A stretch of 64,000 bases of DNA, from contig OW121851.1 of the NCBI GenBank assembly GCA_933228895.1, positions 115,465,271-115,529,270 of the forward strand, in the 5' to 3' direction. The notes beneath the pieces are model-generated. The model was not told where the DNA came from, made no database searches, and saw only the letters and a list, made by a program, of their open reading frames with translations. Shown here in pieces: positions 1-12,300 of the stretch (within the stretch, counting starts at the first letter, position 1; every line of letters begins with the position of its first letter). A program made the translations under genes and the position numbers. The stretch is from Platycnemis pennipes (taxonomy: Eukaryota > Arthropoda > Insecta > Odonata > Platycnemididae).

Positions 1-559
1 CATTAATCATCGCATGGTTGATCAGAATTGTCATATGCTAATTACGATGGAAAATTGCACTGCCCACAACTTAGGCTAATTGGAGTAGATTGCTGTTAAA
101 TTTGGTTCTTTCCACCATACACAACAATTCATTTACAGCCATTAGATTAAGGAATCATCAAACTAGTGAAAAGAGATTATCAGACTTGCCTAGTATGAGT
201 AGTGATCACTATAAAAAGGTAGGCATTGCTAATGGATTACTATTGTGTACAACCACATTAAATCTGCAGAATATTTTTACGTACCTGGTGGTAAGTTGTT
301 GGTTATACAGTTATTAAAATGTATTAATCATTAACACTGAATTTCAGATTGGTGGGTATTTATAGTCGGAAATCTATGAAGTACCTGGATATCCCTACCC
401 ATAGCAATTCATTATGCATAAAGGTTTGTGGTATTTCTGTAAATTTGTTGGTGTGATTCCCAAAGTTTTGTAGATGTAAATTGTGTTTTCGGAGGAGTTC
501 CTCTTAAGGAGGCCCTAAGGCACTTAGACCTAATCGTCCATTGTACCAACCACCTTTTT
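1..559. other. Unassigned left flank
   Basis: I recognise no gene, RNA or repeat with confidence. The short ORFs have no family features. The right part may belong to the decayed LINE that follows, because open minus-strand fragments continue to about 412. Confidence 0.3.
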
Positions 560-1110
560 GGTGAATCATTGTCACCAATTGCCTCGCTGAAAGCTAACGG
601 GTTCCCTATGGGGATTTCCTCTAACCTCCGTAGGCTCCCTGAATAGTGCACCCAGGTACCTATTCCAAGTCCTCACCACAGCAGGACACTTGCATAATAT
701 GTGGGATGTGGTTTCAGCCTCTCCTTTGCACCACTTGCATCTGGGTGAATCTGCGATTCCCAGGAGGTATAGGTTCCTCATCAGTCGGTACCTGGTAAGG
801 AGCCCCACTACTGCTCGTAGTCGACCCTTGTTAAATACTTTTAAACCCTTTTGTGAGTCCAGTCCTAGGTTCTCCTGTGTAATTTGGCCAGTCGTTGACT
901 CGGAATGGTTCTCCAGATCTCAGAATTCTGGTCTAAGCCCCACAGTCTGATTTCTACCATCCCTATTGAGGTATATCATAGGTATGATTGGCTCTGGTCC
1001 AATCAGATTGCAACTGGATCTGGCCTTAGCCAGCTCATCAGCCATCTCATTTCCAGATTATCAGCCATCGCATGACCAGGCACCTAGAAAAATTCCACCT
1101 GGCCTACCTC
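560..1110 (-). mobile_element. Decayed non-LTR retrotransposon fragment (RNase H and C-terminal zinc knuckle)
   Basis: On the minus strand, about 1060-960 encodes GNEMADELAKARSS, matching the GNExAD-x-LA signature at the C-terminus of LINE RNase H domains (I, R1 and Loa type). Further 3' on the same strand (about 808-690) is a peptide with CKWC, then TSHILCKCP. This is the C-x2-C-x8-H-x4-C zinc knuckle found just after RNase H in these elements. The order RNase H then knuckle is right for one element read on the minus strand. Frame changes and a short internal duplication near 1050-1080 show it is dead. The exact clade is not determined. Confidence 0.75.
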
Positions 1111-2500
1111 TCTCATTGAGAGCCTCACGACACTCCTGCAGCAGTGGTGATTTGCACTATGGTGATATAGGGCTTTTATAGCAGCTGACTATCAGTGCAT
1201 AAGTGTATTGGTCTTTTAAAAATCCCAGTCTCTTTGATAGCATACGCGCAGGTTAGAAATAAATATACCTCTGCCTGGAATGATGTAGCATATTTTTCCT
1301 AAAATTTACAATCAAGTCTCCCAAAGTACAACACAAATCTAGACAGTTCATTATAATAGTTCTCCAAGGTACCATTAGGTGAAAAAACAAACTATTGACG
1401 CCAGCTACAGACCTACCTAAATCTTAAGGAAAATGAATAATTTACTCCAAAGCATTTCCAGTGTTAGAACAAGCTCACCATGTAGCGTATATAGCCTAGA
1501 CCGAGACGATTTGGGTACTTTGGTTACAAGCTCCATGTGACCACTTGGGCCTAGAAGCGACAACAAAAACACGTTGTCACTGGGCATCCCTCAAATGGTG
1601 GGAAATACGACTGAATAATCCCAAGCAACCACAATACAGCAATGTATGGATTTTACTGGGTCACTATACACTTGGATTAAAGATGTTTGAACCGAAGTTC
1701 CAAATACTTTACTGATGATTAAACTAATAATTCAATTCTGCCGTATTGTTGCGATAAATGTCGCATTACAGAAATAGAATGCAATAATAATAGCATATGT
1801 AGGATAAGTAATAGTATTGCCTAATATTAGACGCGCGATCAGTTGAATATAAAATTTGAAGTTGAACAAAAAAATAAAAAACCTTGCCAGCTTTCAATAA
1901 CACTAAAATAAAACATTTGCCGCTATGCACCGTTCTCTCAGGCAAACGGAGAATTTCCTAAGAAAAGGCACGCTTAATAGCACAATCAATTCATTCTTAA
2001 AACCCATATCAAGGTAAACGCCAAATCTCGTGAGATATGGTAGGTTCTCACTTCCTAATTAGTCACTTAATGGTTACCAAGCTGGATAGTGATATCCATT
2101 GGTCATGGTGATATCCTTTAAAAGTGTACTGTTATCTCCCTACGCTTACGCATTGCTAAATCGATAACTAGATCAATAACTCGAGTTATTACCCGACACG
2201 ATTTCGAGGGATAAAACCTAAGAGAAATAAAATGATTAAATAAGAATAACTTTTTATTTTTCCACCAAAGTAAATAGCCTCTTACTACAAACATCACCTG
2301 TCAAATTTCGAAGGATTAACGCGGGACTGACGTTTTCCCCTCCCGGAAGCAGATTTCGGATTTTACCTATCGGGATGACTCGTTCATCTGTTTACCACTT
2401 CTGTGATGATTTCGCACACAGATGGCGATGTGTCAACAATGTTCAATGTTAGCTGCCATGAAGACTACCTGATGTGCAACGTAGTAATTATCCAGGTATT
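1111..2500. other. Intergenic, nothing recognised
   Basis: AT-rich sequence with no long ORF, RNA gene or matched terminal repeats that I can see. It lies upstream of roquin and may hold distal regulatory sequence, but nothing specific supports that. Confidence 0.3.
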
Positions 2501-3168
2501 TATGCATTTAGTGGCCTTGATTTATGTTGAAAATTTAAAATAATTTTTAAATTTTTATGCCTGTTCGTTAGAATAATCGTCGCGTTGTTTGATGATTCGC
2601 GGTCTGATTATCTTTCTGTTTGCGTCTCTCGCCGTATCCATCATAATTGTAAACTTTAAACCCTTTATTTCATTTTATTTATGTTAAATGCGTTATTTGT
2701 TTGGTGTTGCACCCAGGTAGTTAGCTTTTCATTTGGAGTTATGTGTATTGTTCGGAAGTAGCGGACTGATTTGAGGTCAAGCGGAGTGCATATAAGTGAA
2801 CTTGAGCAACGTCACTATGTGCATGTCTCTGACCCTGGCCTTTGAATTCAACGAATGTTATGTCTTCCCGGTTTTACGATGCAGTTTAAACCTTTTATGT
2901 ATTAAATACGTTTGATCATTGCTTTTACTAATGGATTCATTTAATTACGACGTAAGCAATTTAATTGTTAACTTACCTCCGGGGTCGTCGATTTAATATT
3001 GTCAGATTTTGTTTATATTTCAGATTTATGTTAGAAGCTATTAATATTGTAGTCATTTTAATGTCCATCATGTCTTCATAATACCTATTGGAAAACTAAG
3101 GTGCCGCTATTGAATTAACTAATAATTTCTACGGAATGATGAAACAAACTTATTCATTACCTCCTCAG
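2501..3168 (+). promoter_or_regulatory. Presumed roquin 5' region and end of a 5' UTR intron
   Basis: This is the DNA just before the roquin start codon. A pyrimidine-rich tract ends in CAG at 3166-3168, one base before the ATG at 3170. This looks like a 3' splice site, so one or more non-coding first exons probably lie upstream. I cannot locate the promoter. There is no clear TATA box, and the scattered CpGs around 2570-2640 are only weakly suggestive. Confidence 0.4.
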
Positions 3169-3169
3169 A

Positions 3170-3331
3170 ATGCCAATCCAGGCGCCCCAATGGACTGAAT
3201 TTTTGTCATGCCCAGTGTGCCGGAATGAATTTGATGCCACCTTACGCAGCCCAATTAGTCTGGGATGTGGGCACACTGTGTGCAAGACATGCCTGTCCAA
3301 CCTTCATAGAAAACAATGCCCTTTTGATCAG
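3170..3331 (+). CDS. roquin: roquin coding exon 1 (RING finger)
   Basis: Codes residues 1-54 and contains the entire RING finger. It ends after FDQ at donor CAG|GTGCGT, phase 0. The following intron is only 85 bp. Confidence 0.95.
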
Positions 3332-6300
3332 GTGCGTCATTTTTTTTACTTTTTATGGATTTAACGTTCTATTACTCCCAGCAACTTTGGAATCTAATGT
3401 CATTTTTTTCCACCAGACAAGTATAAACACCGAAATAGAGAACCTTCCTGTAAATTTTGCTTTGCTACAATTAGTGGGGGCTAGTGTTCCAGAAATAGAA
3501 TTGAATGGTAACCTGAAAGGTCTTTCAACTGATGAGTTAACAAATTATTTACAAGCAAAAAAATGCATCGAAGAATTGGCTCTGTACCTGAAACCTTTCT
3601 CTTCTGGTGAGTTTTATCTTTATTCCTTTCCTTTTCATGTGTGTTAAAAATGTACTGTCACACTTAAAATGTGTGTTCACCTTTGAATAATCCAAATCTT
3701 TAGATAGGCATTTTGCTAACATGAATTTTCATTGGCTAGTCTCAATCAGTGAATGTTGGCAACAGTCTAGCTCTTGCATACTTTTACTATGAGGTTTTAA
3801 CTCCCCTCTCAATTTTACAGGAATATTCTAGCACATTATGCTCTTTGTTGCTATAATAATATAGTTTTTCTTTCTGAGTTTACTCTTTATTGGAAATAGA
3901 AGACTTCAGAAAACCTTTTCTTTCTATATTAGATGCTGTCAGTAATTTAACTACCTCTAAAAGGTTTTATTGTGTGACATGAATCACTTTGAGCTGAAAA
4001 TGAAACTTCTTCCACAAGGGTTCTTGAAATGATCTGGAAATGAAGTATGATAAAATAGTGATTCTGTTTCCTGTATCCACCTCACCCCTGCGCTTTGACC
4101 ATAAGTAGTCATTTAAGGCATTGAACTTTATTAGTTATTTTTCATCATGAGTACCTTTATAAAGTAGTGAGGTAATGCCAGATTTATTAAATATTCTTTA
4201 ATAATGGAAGAATTCTCCTACAATTCTTAGTTCCAGACATGAGTGTTGGACATTCATAGACTCAAATATTATAATGTTACATGGTTCTAGAATGTTTTGA
4301 AGACTCATTTTATTAATTTATTAATAAGGTTACCTCAATACTAGTGCTGAGAAGATAGATTACATTATATATTTTTCATGTGCATCAATCCTAGCCCTTT
4401 CGCTTAGGAGATATGTCATGGATAAGTCATTGAATTAGTATTGGCGAAAATTTAGTCCCTAGACATCAAGTTGTTGTGCCAGAAATTGCCCAGGGAGTAA
4501 TTTCTGATACAAAAATTAAATCTCTTGTCTCTTTTTAGGAAATGGAGGTGGTGGCACCAGTGTTCTATCACGACCAATGCAGAGGAAACTTGTGACCCTC
4601 ATAAATTGTCAGTTAATGGAAGAAGAGGGGAGGTCAAGAGCTATGCGTGCAGCTCGATCTCTTGGTGAGCGAACTGTGACGGAGCTCATCTTGCAGCATC
4701 AAAATCCCCAGCAACTTTCTGCCAACTTATGGGCAGCAGTTCGTGCTCGTGGCTGCCAATTTCTTGGCCCTGGTAAGACAAACTTCATTTCACATAGTCA
4801 ACATTGGCTTGCAGCATTGAATTAGATATTGTTTTGAAGTCTTCCATTCCTTATCAATTCATTCATGCATAAGGTTCCGCGTGAAAGCTTGCTGTGGCAT
4901 ACCCTCTTAAAGCAGAGAAGTTATTTCCTGGTTACTTGAAGTGCACCCAAGCTAATCATGTAGACACAAATCCCTGAGGATGTGCATCATATAGAGCAGG
5001 AGAATGGTACCAATTAGGCTGACTTGATATAGGGTAGAGGAAGTAATATCAACGAGGCAGAATTCATGAAGGGAAGAGGATTTTTTTTAATGAGCATCAT
5101 ATAGTTTATATCATGATTTATTTGCTTATTAATGTCATGATGAGTTTGTTCAGATTTATAAGTCGCACCATGCAATTTTCCCATCCTTGAATTTAAACAA
5201 ACTACATTTCAATGTCGTACCTAGTTTTACAGGTATGAGACTGGTGCGGCCTTGCCTATTCTCTAACATTAGTACTGCTTGCATAGCAGAAAAGGCCAAC
5301 TTTTGCTGGAAGTTGTGTATAAAATATTGCTTCTTATACAAGCATATTTTAATAAAATGAATTGAGAAATATCCCATTAAATTAAAAACAAAAAATCTTT
5401 AAAAAAATATGGTGTACTTGAAAATGTGCTGCCTCAGCAGTGAATCATTCCACAATTAGCTTCATTTTTCCCTCACTGTGATTACTGTGAGATGCTACGA
5501 GAAACAGATGCACAGTAAAAGAGGCAGTGCATCGATGCACAACTCGATGACAATCATGACAATATTGACACGTAATTCAATCAATCAATGAAAAAGACGT
5601 ACAGGTAATTTAGGCCCAGCATTTCTATTGAAGAACATGCGTTCATGTTATGACAAAATGATGCAGGCTCAAGGACAACAAAATTTTTTTTGATAGAAAT
5701 AATTTTTTCACTCACTTCAATACGAGAAAATAGGGGTGCATGGGATACACGAGGGCGCGGCTTACATGAGTAAATATGGTAGTTTTCTTTGTATTGATCT
5801 TCAGATGATATCTGGCCACTATCCTTTCCATATTTTGTAGTGTCTTCTTTAAATCTCCTTCTGTTTCTGCCATGACTGCTATGTTATTGGCAAATTGTAG
5901 CATGCTGATTTTCTCCCCATGGATATTCACTCCCAGAGATCTTTCTTTAACTTCTTGGGTGACTTTCTCAATGTAGACATTGAATAATATGGGAGACAGT
6001 GCACAGCCTTGACTCACTCCTTTCTTGATGCTTGCTTCTCTACTGCTGGGTCTGTATTTGATTATGGCCGCCTGGTTTTTATACAAGCTGTGAATAGCTA
6101 TTTTGTCATTATATGATACTCCAATTTCTTTCAGAAACTTAAGCATCATTTTCCAATCCACGTCAAATGCCTTCTCCAAATCCACAATTGCAACAAACGT
6201 TGGTAGATTCTTCTCTATTCTCTTCTCTAGCCTGAGCCTGAGGGCCAAAATCGCTTCTCTTGTGCCCATGGGCGTAGCTAGGGGGGTCCCTGGGGGGGCC

Positions 6301-9300
6301 CGGCCCCCCCCAGAAGGCTTGTGGCCCCCCCCAGAAAAATTTGACAAATCGAAATTGTGGTGGCCACGCTTCACACAGCGCTGGCAACCGCGCGCCTGCG
6401 GCCGAGCCATAGCACGGCGGTGAGGTCCCTTTGGCCCCGTTCACACTACTAGCTTGGAAAGCCAGTAACCCGTACCTATATGCTAGTAACTTGAGTATCA
6501 AATTCGTCCTATGAACGCAGGTTGGAGAAACGCTGGTGAACTGATTTTACCAGCCTTGAGTTGCTAGGTTTGGTGCAGGTTACCTGAATTTGTGGCTTTA
6601 GAATTTCAAATTTCTGGAAAAATCAGGGAATCCTCGTATCAGTCAGGGAGAAACTGAGATAGGGAATTCTCGTTATTTTTCTACCATTACGCGTATCGGC
6701 CAGTCTTTCCCACCCTTTATTTCACCAAGTAAAACTAATGTCCGTCGCTGACGTGCGTGGAATAAGCTCCATAGCCGTAAGCCGTAGTAATTCGTGGAGC
6801 ATTCAGTAGTGAATCTTAGAGTTATTTAGTAGTGAATCAGACGCATATTTTGTATATCCGTGTTGAGATATTTACCTAGTATTAAAATTCATGATCACAA
6901 TGTATTTCGCTCATCACAAGGAATCCGAAGCTATGTTGTTCTGAAAATTTTACCTCTCTTTTTTTTAACTTCCGAGACTCAAGGCCGAGAGGTAGCGGGA
7001 GCACACTAGCTCGTAGTAAATACATTCTTGCAGTTCTAAAAACACGATTATTATTAAAATGGTAATACAAGTATGATCTCATGTGTAACCATAATCTTAT
7101 GCAAGATCATCATCGATTCCCATACTCCCCTTCGCGAGACAAGAAGAGCCCTCCTCCCCTCCCCACCTTTCACGCTCATTGAATAGTCCCCTTACCTCCC
7201 TCTTGAAGCAATTTAGTCAAGTCACAAAACACCTCAAATATGATATATGATGCTGCCGTTGCTAATTGCCTCCTTCTTCACTTGCAGACTGAGCAAAAAT
7301 CGCGCCTCGACGGCGCCGTAATAATTTTTCTTAAGATCAAAACGTTGTAACTCCCTTCACGATTGAGATAAAGAAATGATTTTTTCATTAAGTTAGCAGG
7401 CGACTACTTTTTACCTTACAAAAATTCAAATTTTTGTCCTTAAGATATTTACATCAGTATATCAACCTTTTAGCTCAATTAACCACAAAAACTGCATTGT
7501 TACGAAGAAAATAGTATGAGAAACCTTTATGTACAAGTTTTAATCCAGCATGAGGAACGGTTTGCCGACAATCGAGTGAAGAAAATAAAGTGAAAAGAAC
7601 CGCGTTTCTAGGGGAAGTTTAAGGAAATATTTTTTTAAACTTTTTTATAAACGGTATCGAAAAACTATTGGCACCACGAAATGAAACGTCTCTTTATGCA
7701 TTATGGCACATTTTTATACAGTTCATAGCGCAATATTAATTTTAATGTTGCATTTGACAACAGCGCACCTCCGCCCTTGTGGAGATTAACATGGGAAACG
7801 AATCTCCATGAGAGCCCATACTGTCAACTAAATGCGGAAAGCACTATAGTGTTGTGCAATTGGTTAAGTTTCGCGCAATCTTGTGATTTTTCCCTTCTAT
7901 TTTGTTTTTCTTTACGTGCAAGAAGAAGAAAGTTTCAGATATATTCGATCATTTTTCAAGAAAACACTCTCTCCCCCTCCAAGAAATGATCAACGTGAAG
8001 ATGATGATCCTCCCAGAGACGACCGCACATTCCCCTCCTCTACACCGCCAACGTTTGAAACTTCAACGAAACCCACAGATGAAAAAATGGAAGTAACCGA
8101 GGAAAGGGCATCTGAACCGACAGATCTTGGTACTTTGGAAACTGGACCGAAACAACTGAAGATTAATTTCCCGAAAACACTATTTGGAGACGGAAACCGA
8201 TCATTTGCCGACACTTACTATGAAAAACACCAGTGGTTGGAGTACAGTGTGGAAAAAGATCGAGCATACTGCTTTGTGTGTAGACTTTTCTTTACCGGGG
8301 TTGTGCGAGACCAAAACGAAAAGTTTATTAAAACGGGGTTTTGCAAATGGAAAAAATTAAAAGATGCGATCGAAAAACACGAAAAATCAGGATCTCATTC
8401 GGATTGTCATCAAAAGTATCTGGGGTAGCAAATGGCTAACGCATCTGGTACTGTACACGAGAAAGTTGTAATTTAGAGTAAAGAAGAGATTGTAGAGAAA
8501 AAAAACGTTATTTGACAGAAGTAGCTGACATCATTTCCTGTCTCAGTTGTCAAGGCATGCCACCGAGAGGACATGATGAGAGCTCTGAATCTCAGAATAG
8601 GGGAAACTTTGTTGAATTGTGTAAGCTTTTTGCGAAGTATGATGACTTTTTTGCAAAACATTTTGAGCAGTGCCTTAACTACTGCAGCCCAACGGTTCAG
8701 AACGAAATAATAGAAGTTGCAGCCGGTCTAACTCTTCAAGAAATGGTAAAGGAAGTGCGGGAGTGTGGGTTTTATTCATTGATGGTAGATGAAGCCAAAT
8801 GTTACAAAGAAGAACGGTTTTCAGTAGTTTTGAGGTACATACGTAAGAGGATTGTAGCCCATCGAAAGGTTTCTGGGTTTCTTAAATTGTTCCACAGCAA
8901 GAGATTCCGAGTCGCTAAGTCAAATGATTCAAGATTTTTTAACTAAATACAGCTTGGACGATATACCAATGATTGGACAATCATACGATGCTGCCAACGT
9001 AATGTCAGGAAAGAATGCAGGTCTCCAGGTGAAAATGAAAGAGTTACACCCGCAGGCAATTTATATCCACTGCTTAGCTCACAAAGTAAATTTGGCCGTT
9101 GTCTATTTCTGAAACGATATCCAGTCAGCTTACAGTTTCTTCAATACTCTTGAAGCCCTCCATATGCACTATTCACAACCTGGTAATCATGCCATCTTAG
9201 CAGGGATTCAAAAGAAGCTAGGCATTAAGGGTGGGAAAGAAATGGGGAGCTTAAGTAGTACAAGATGGTGCTGCCGTTACACAAATTGTAACGTTGTAAT

Positions 9301-12300
9301 TAATAACTTCAACGCAATCAAAGAAGCCCTTGAGGAGGAAATCAACGCTGCACGAGATGAGGGAGGCCGTCGCGGTTTGTTGAGATCTATTCCAAAACCT
9401 GAATTCGTTGTTAATCTTTTCGTAATCCATTCAGTTTTATCGGTGACCAACGTGCTGAGTAAGTATTTGCAAGGCCCAGATGCGACGCTCGGTAGAACAA
9501 GTTCAATTATTGCCAGCATTCAAACTTACTTCCGCAGGGAGGAGAAATAATTTTGATGGTTTATGTGCCGAGAGTGTAGAATTTGCAAACAACAACGACA
9601 TTTTGCTAGAGCCTGTGTCTGTCTCAAAGAAAATAAGGCAGCAGCCATCCGCAATAATGAGCGATTACTATGTTGAAACTACCGTAGGAAAAAGCCACCG
9701 ACCTACCATCTGACACCAACCCTAACACTCGAGTTTACTGGAAAATCAATGTGTACAACAGGGTTTTGGATTACGTTATTTCACATTTTCAGCACAGTTT
9801 TGGGTCCGTTCCCCTGGCAAAGGCAGCGAATGCCTTTCCACAGTTGAACTTGACTGAAGCTGAAGATTCCATTAATAATTACAAAGAAATTTTGAATATT
9901 GATACCCATTCCTTGAATGCCGAGGCAACGGTATTGAGAAATATATTAAAAAACAAGGAACTACACGTCAAAATTAAAAATGTCTGAGCAGAAATAAATG
10001 AAGATATCATGCCGAACATTTACAGACTTCTCCAAGTAGCAATCGGCATGCCCGTCAGCTCGGGTGGGTGTGAAAGAAGTTCGTCAGTCATGCGAAGAAT
10101 CAAGTCGTGGGTTCGGTCTACAACCGGCCAATCAAGATTTTCAAATCCATCCATTCTTCACATCGAAAAAAAACTTGTTAAAGAAAGGATTCCCAGCACT
10201 ACCATCATTGAACATTTTTGTCAAAAAAAACAGATAATTCCTTTAAACCAAATGTTATATTTCTTTTCTTTGTTTTCACTTTAATATTGAAGTTGTGAGT
10301 ATTTAATTTATTAGCAGATTATCATCCTAAAGTTTACTATGATCCCTCTGAAAAGGTGTGAATCCTCGTTGAAAATAAAAGCTATTTTATTTTCCAACTC
10401 GGTGTGATCATTTTCTAGTCTACAACAATCCCGTTCAGTAATTTACAAAAATGTCATCAGCAATTAGGCTTGATTTCAGTTCTGAGAAGGTTAAATTAAA
10501 GAACATTTCTGGGGGAGAAACACCCCCTCTTGAAGTGGTCCCATGGGTGGAGGGTGGGTGGTCCCATGGCCCCCCCCAGCCAAATTCCCTGGCTACGCCC
10601 ATGCTTGTGCCCTTGTTTCTTCTGAACCCAAATTGGTCCTCATCCAGGAACTCCTCAGCTTTTCATTCTATTCTTCTATAGATGATTCTCGTCAATATCT
10701 TCAAGACAAGTGTCGTCAGGCATATGGTTCTATAATGTTCAGTTCTCAGCCCTCTTCTTTTTGGCAATAGGGATGATGATGTTCTTCTCAAAATCCGTGG
10801 GTATCTCTGGGTGGATGTTGTTACATCTTGCAGCCCATTCCTTGAAGTGATTCCTCACCATCCTGTAGGCAACTTCACCATTTCCATTTACAAGGTTGCT
10901 TTGTAAATCTTTGCATAGATCCTTCATCCATGTTTCCCTTGCTTTTCTTGCCTTACGGTTTATTTCATTCCTGATTCTTGTTTGCCACCACCAACTTGTG
11001 TTGTGTACAGAATTCTATAAGTCAAATCTACTCTAACTAATATAAATCCTAATTGATAGCTTAATAGTGCATTGATAAGAAGATTAATTTATTGCAATTG
11101 ATGAATATAACAAAATATTTAGTATTAAAAAAAACTCAGTGATTGTAAAGATAATGGAGGATAGAAAATGGATATTCATTACTGTTCAGGAGAAGTTTAG
11201 TTGCCGTAAATTGGTCTGAGCCATATTTTTATGTAATTGCTCCTTAATGGAGAAAAATGTTGGGTGTTATTTTGAATCACTGTTATGCAAGATAAGTTTA
11301 ATTTTGAAGCTTTGTTTTTCTCTTTCAGTATTCCATCACTGTTGACAATTTACTTATCCTTAATGCTAATGAAAATAATAGTCATTGATGTAGAAAACAG
11401 CAATCAGTAGCTTTAAAAATAGAAAATATCTTAACCCTAGGTAGGCATGAGAAATTGCTTTTTCCAACAGTAGTAATTTTTTGCTTTAGGAGTATGAGAG
11501 GTTATGTTCATTGTATGTGATTTATTCCATCTGTCTGTTCAGTGCCTATTAATGTTTAATTTCAAATTCAACATATCACGCCGCAATTACTATCTGTTAA
11601 ATTTTTTTTATAATTATGGTGCAGTGGTATTTTAATAGTTATTTTGCTGAAATGATCCTATTCACCCTCATAATGAAAATGGAGATTGTATTTTTTAATG
11701 TAATCACTTAAGAAATATTAATCATTTTTGGAAAACTGTATCTTTTTTTTAAACTTAAATGTTCCATTATATGGTTGTGAAATAAGGTGACTTGGTAACT
11801 TAGTCATCCAATGACTAATGCTCATTATTGTCACTGCAGATATTCATTGGTATTACTGAGTTTGGTAATAGGTCTTCCTTGATGGTCATTTGATTTAGTT
11901 ACACGTCAATTGATAGACATTTTACATGAGGCTTTGTTTATATTATATACCACCATAAAGGTCATTTTAAGTATCTCCATAGCAAGTTTGAGATTAGAAA
12001 TGGCACGATTCATTAGGAACAAGCGACGAGCCACCCTCATTCTCACCAGATATGATTACGAAAGATTGGACACAACGACTAGAGAAGCAATTACTGTGAC
12101 AAGAGATCCTTATTCAACCTTTGATATACATGTTAAGAATTATATTGACATTTTGCAATTCTTTTCCGGCTGGCTGTCAAGATTTTTTAGCGACAGGCGA
12201 GTCGTATCCATGACCGTATAGGGTTATAACGTTCCCTGATTACTCAGCAAGAATTCATGAGGGTAAAATAAGTTTAATTATGCATGAAGTGTGTAGGAGT

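Noticed and set aside
6103..6501. ORFs spanning the left hAT border on both strands
   Set aside because: They are chimeras of LINE and hAT terminal sequence, not genes.
11910..12221. 103-codon ORF within roquin intron 3
   Set aside because: No family signature, no conserved motif and no sign of a separate promoter or exon borders.
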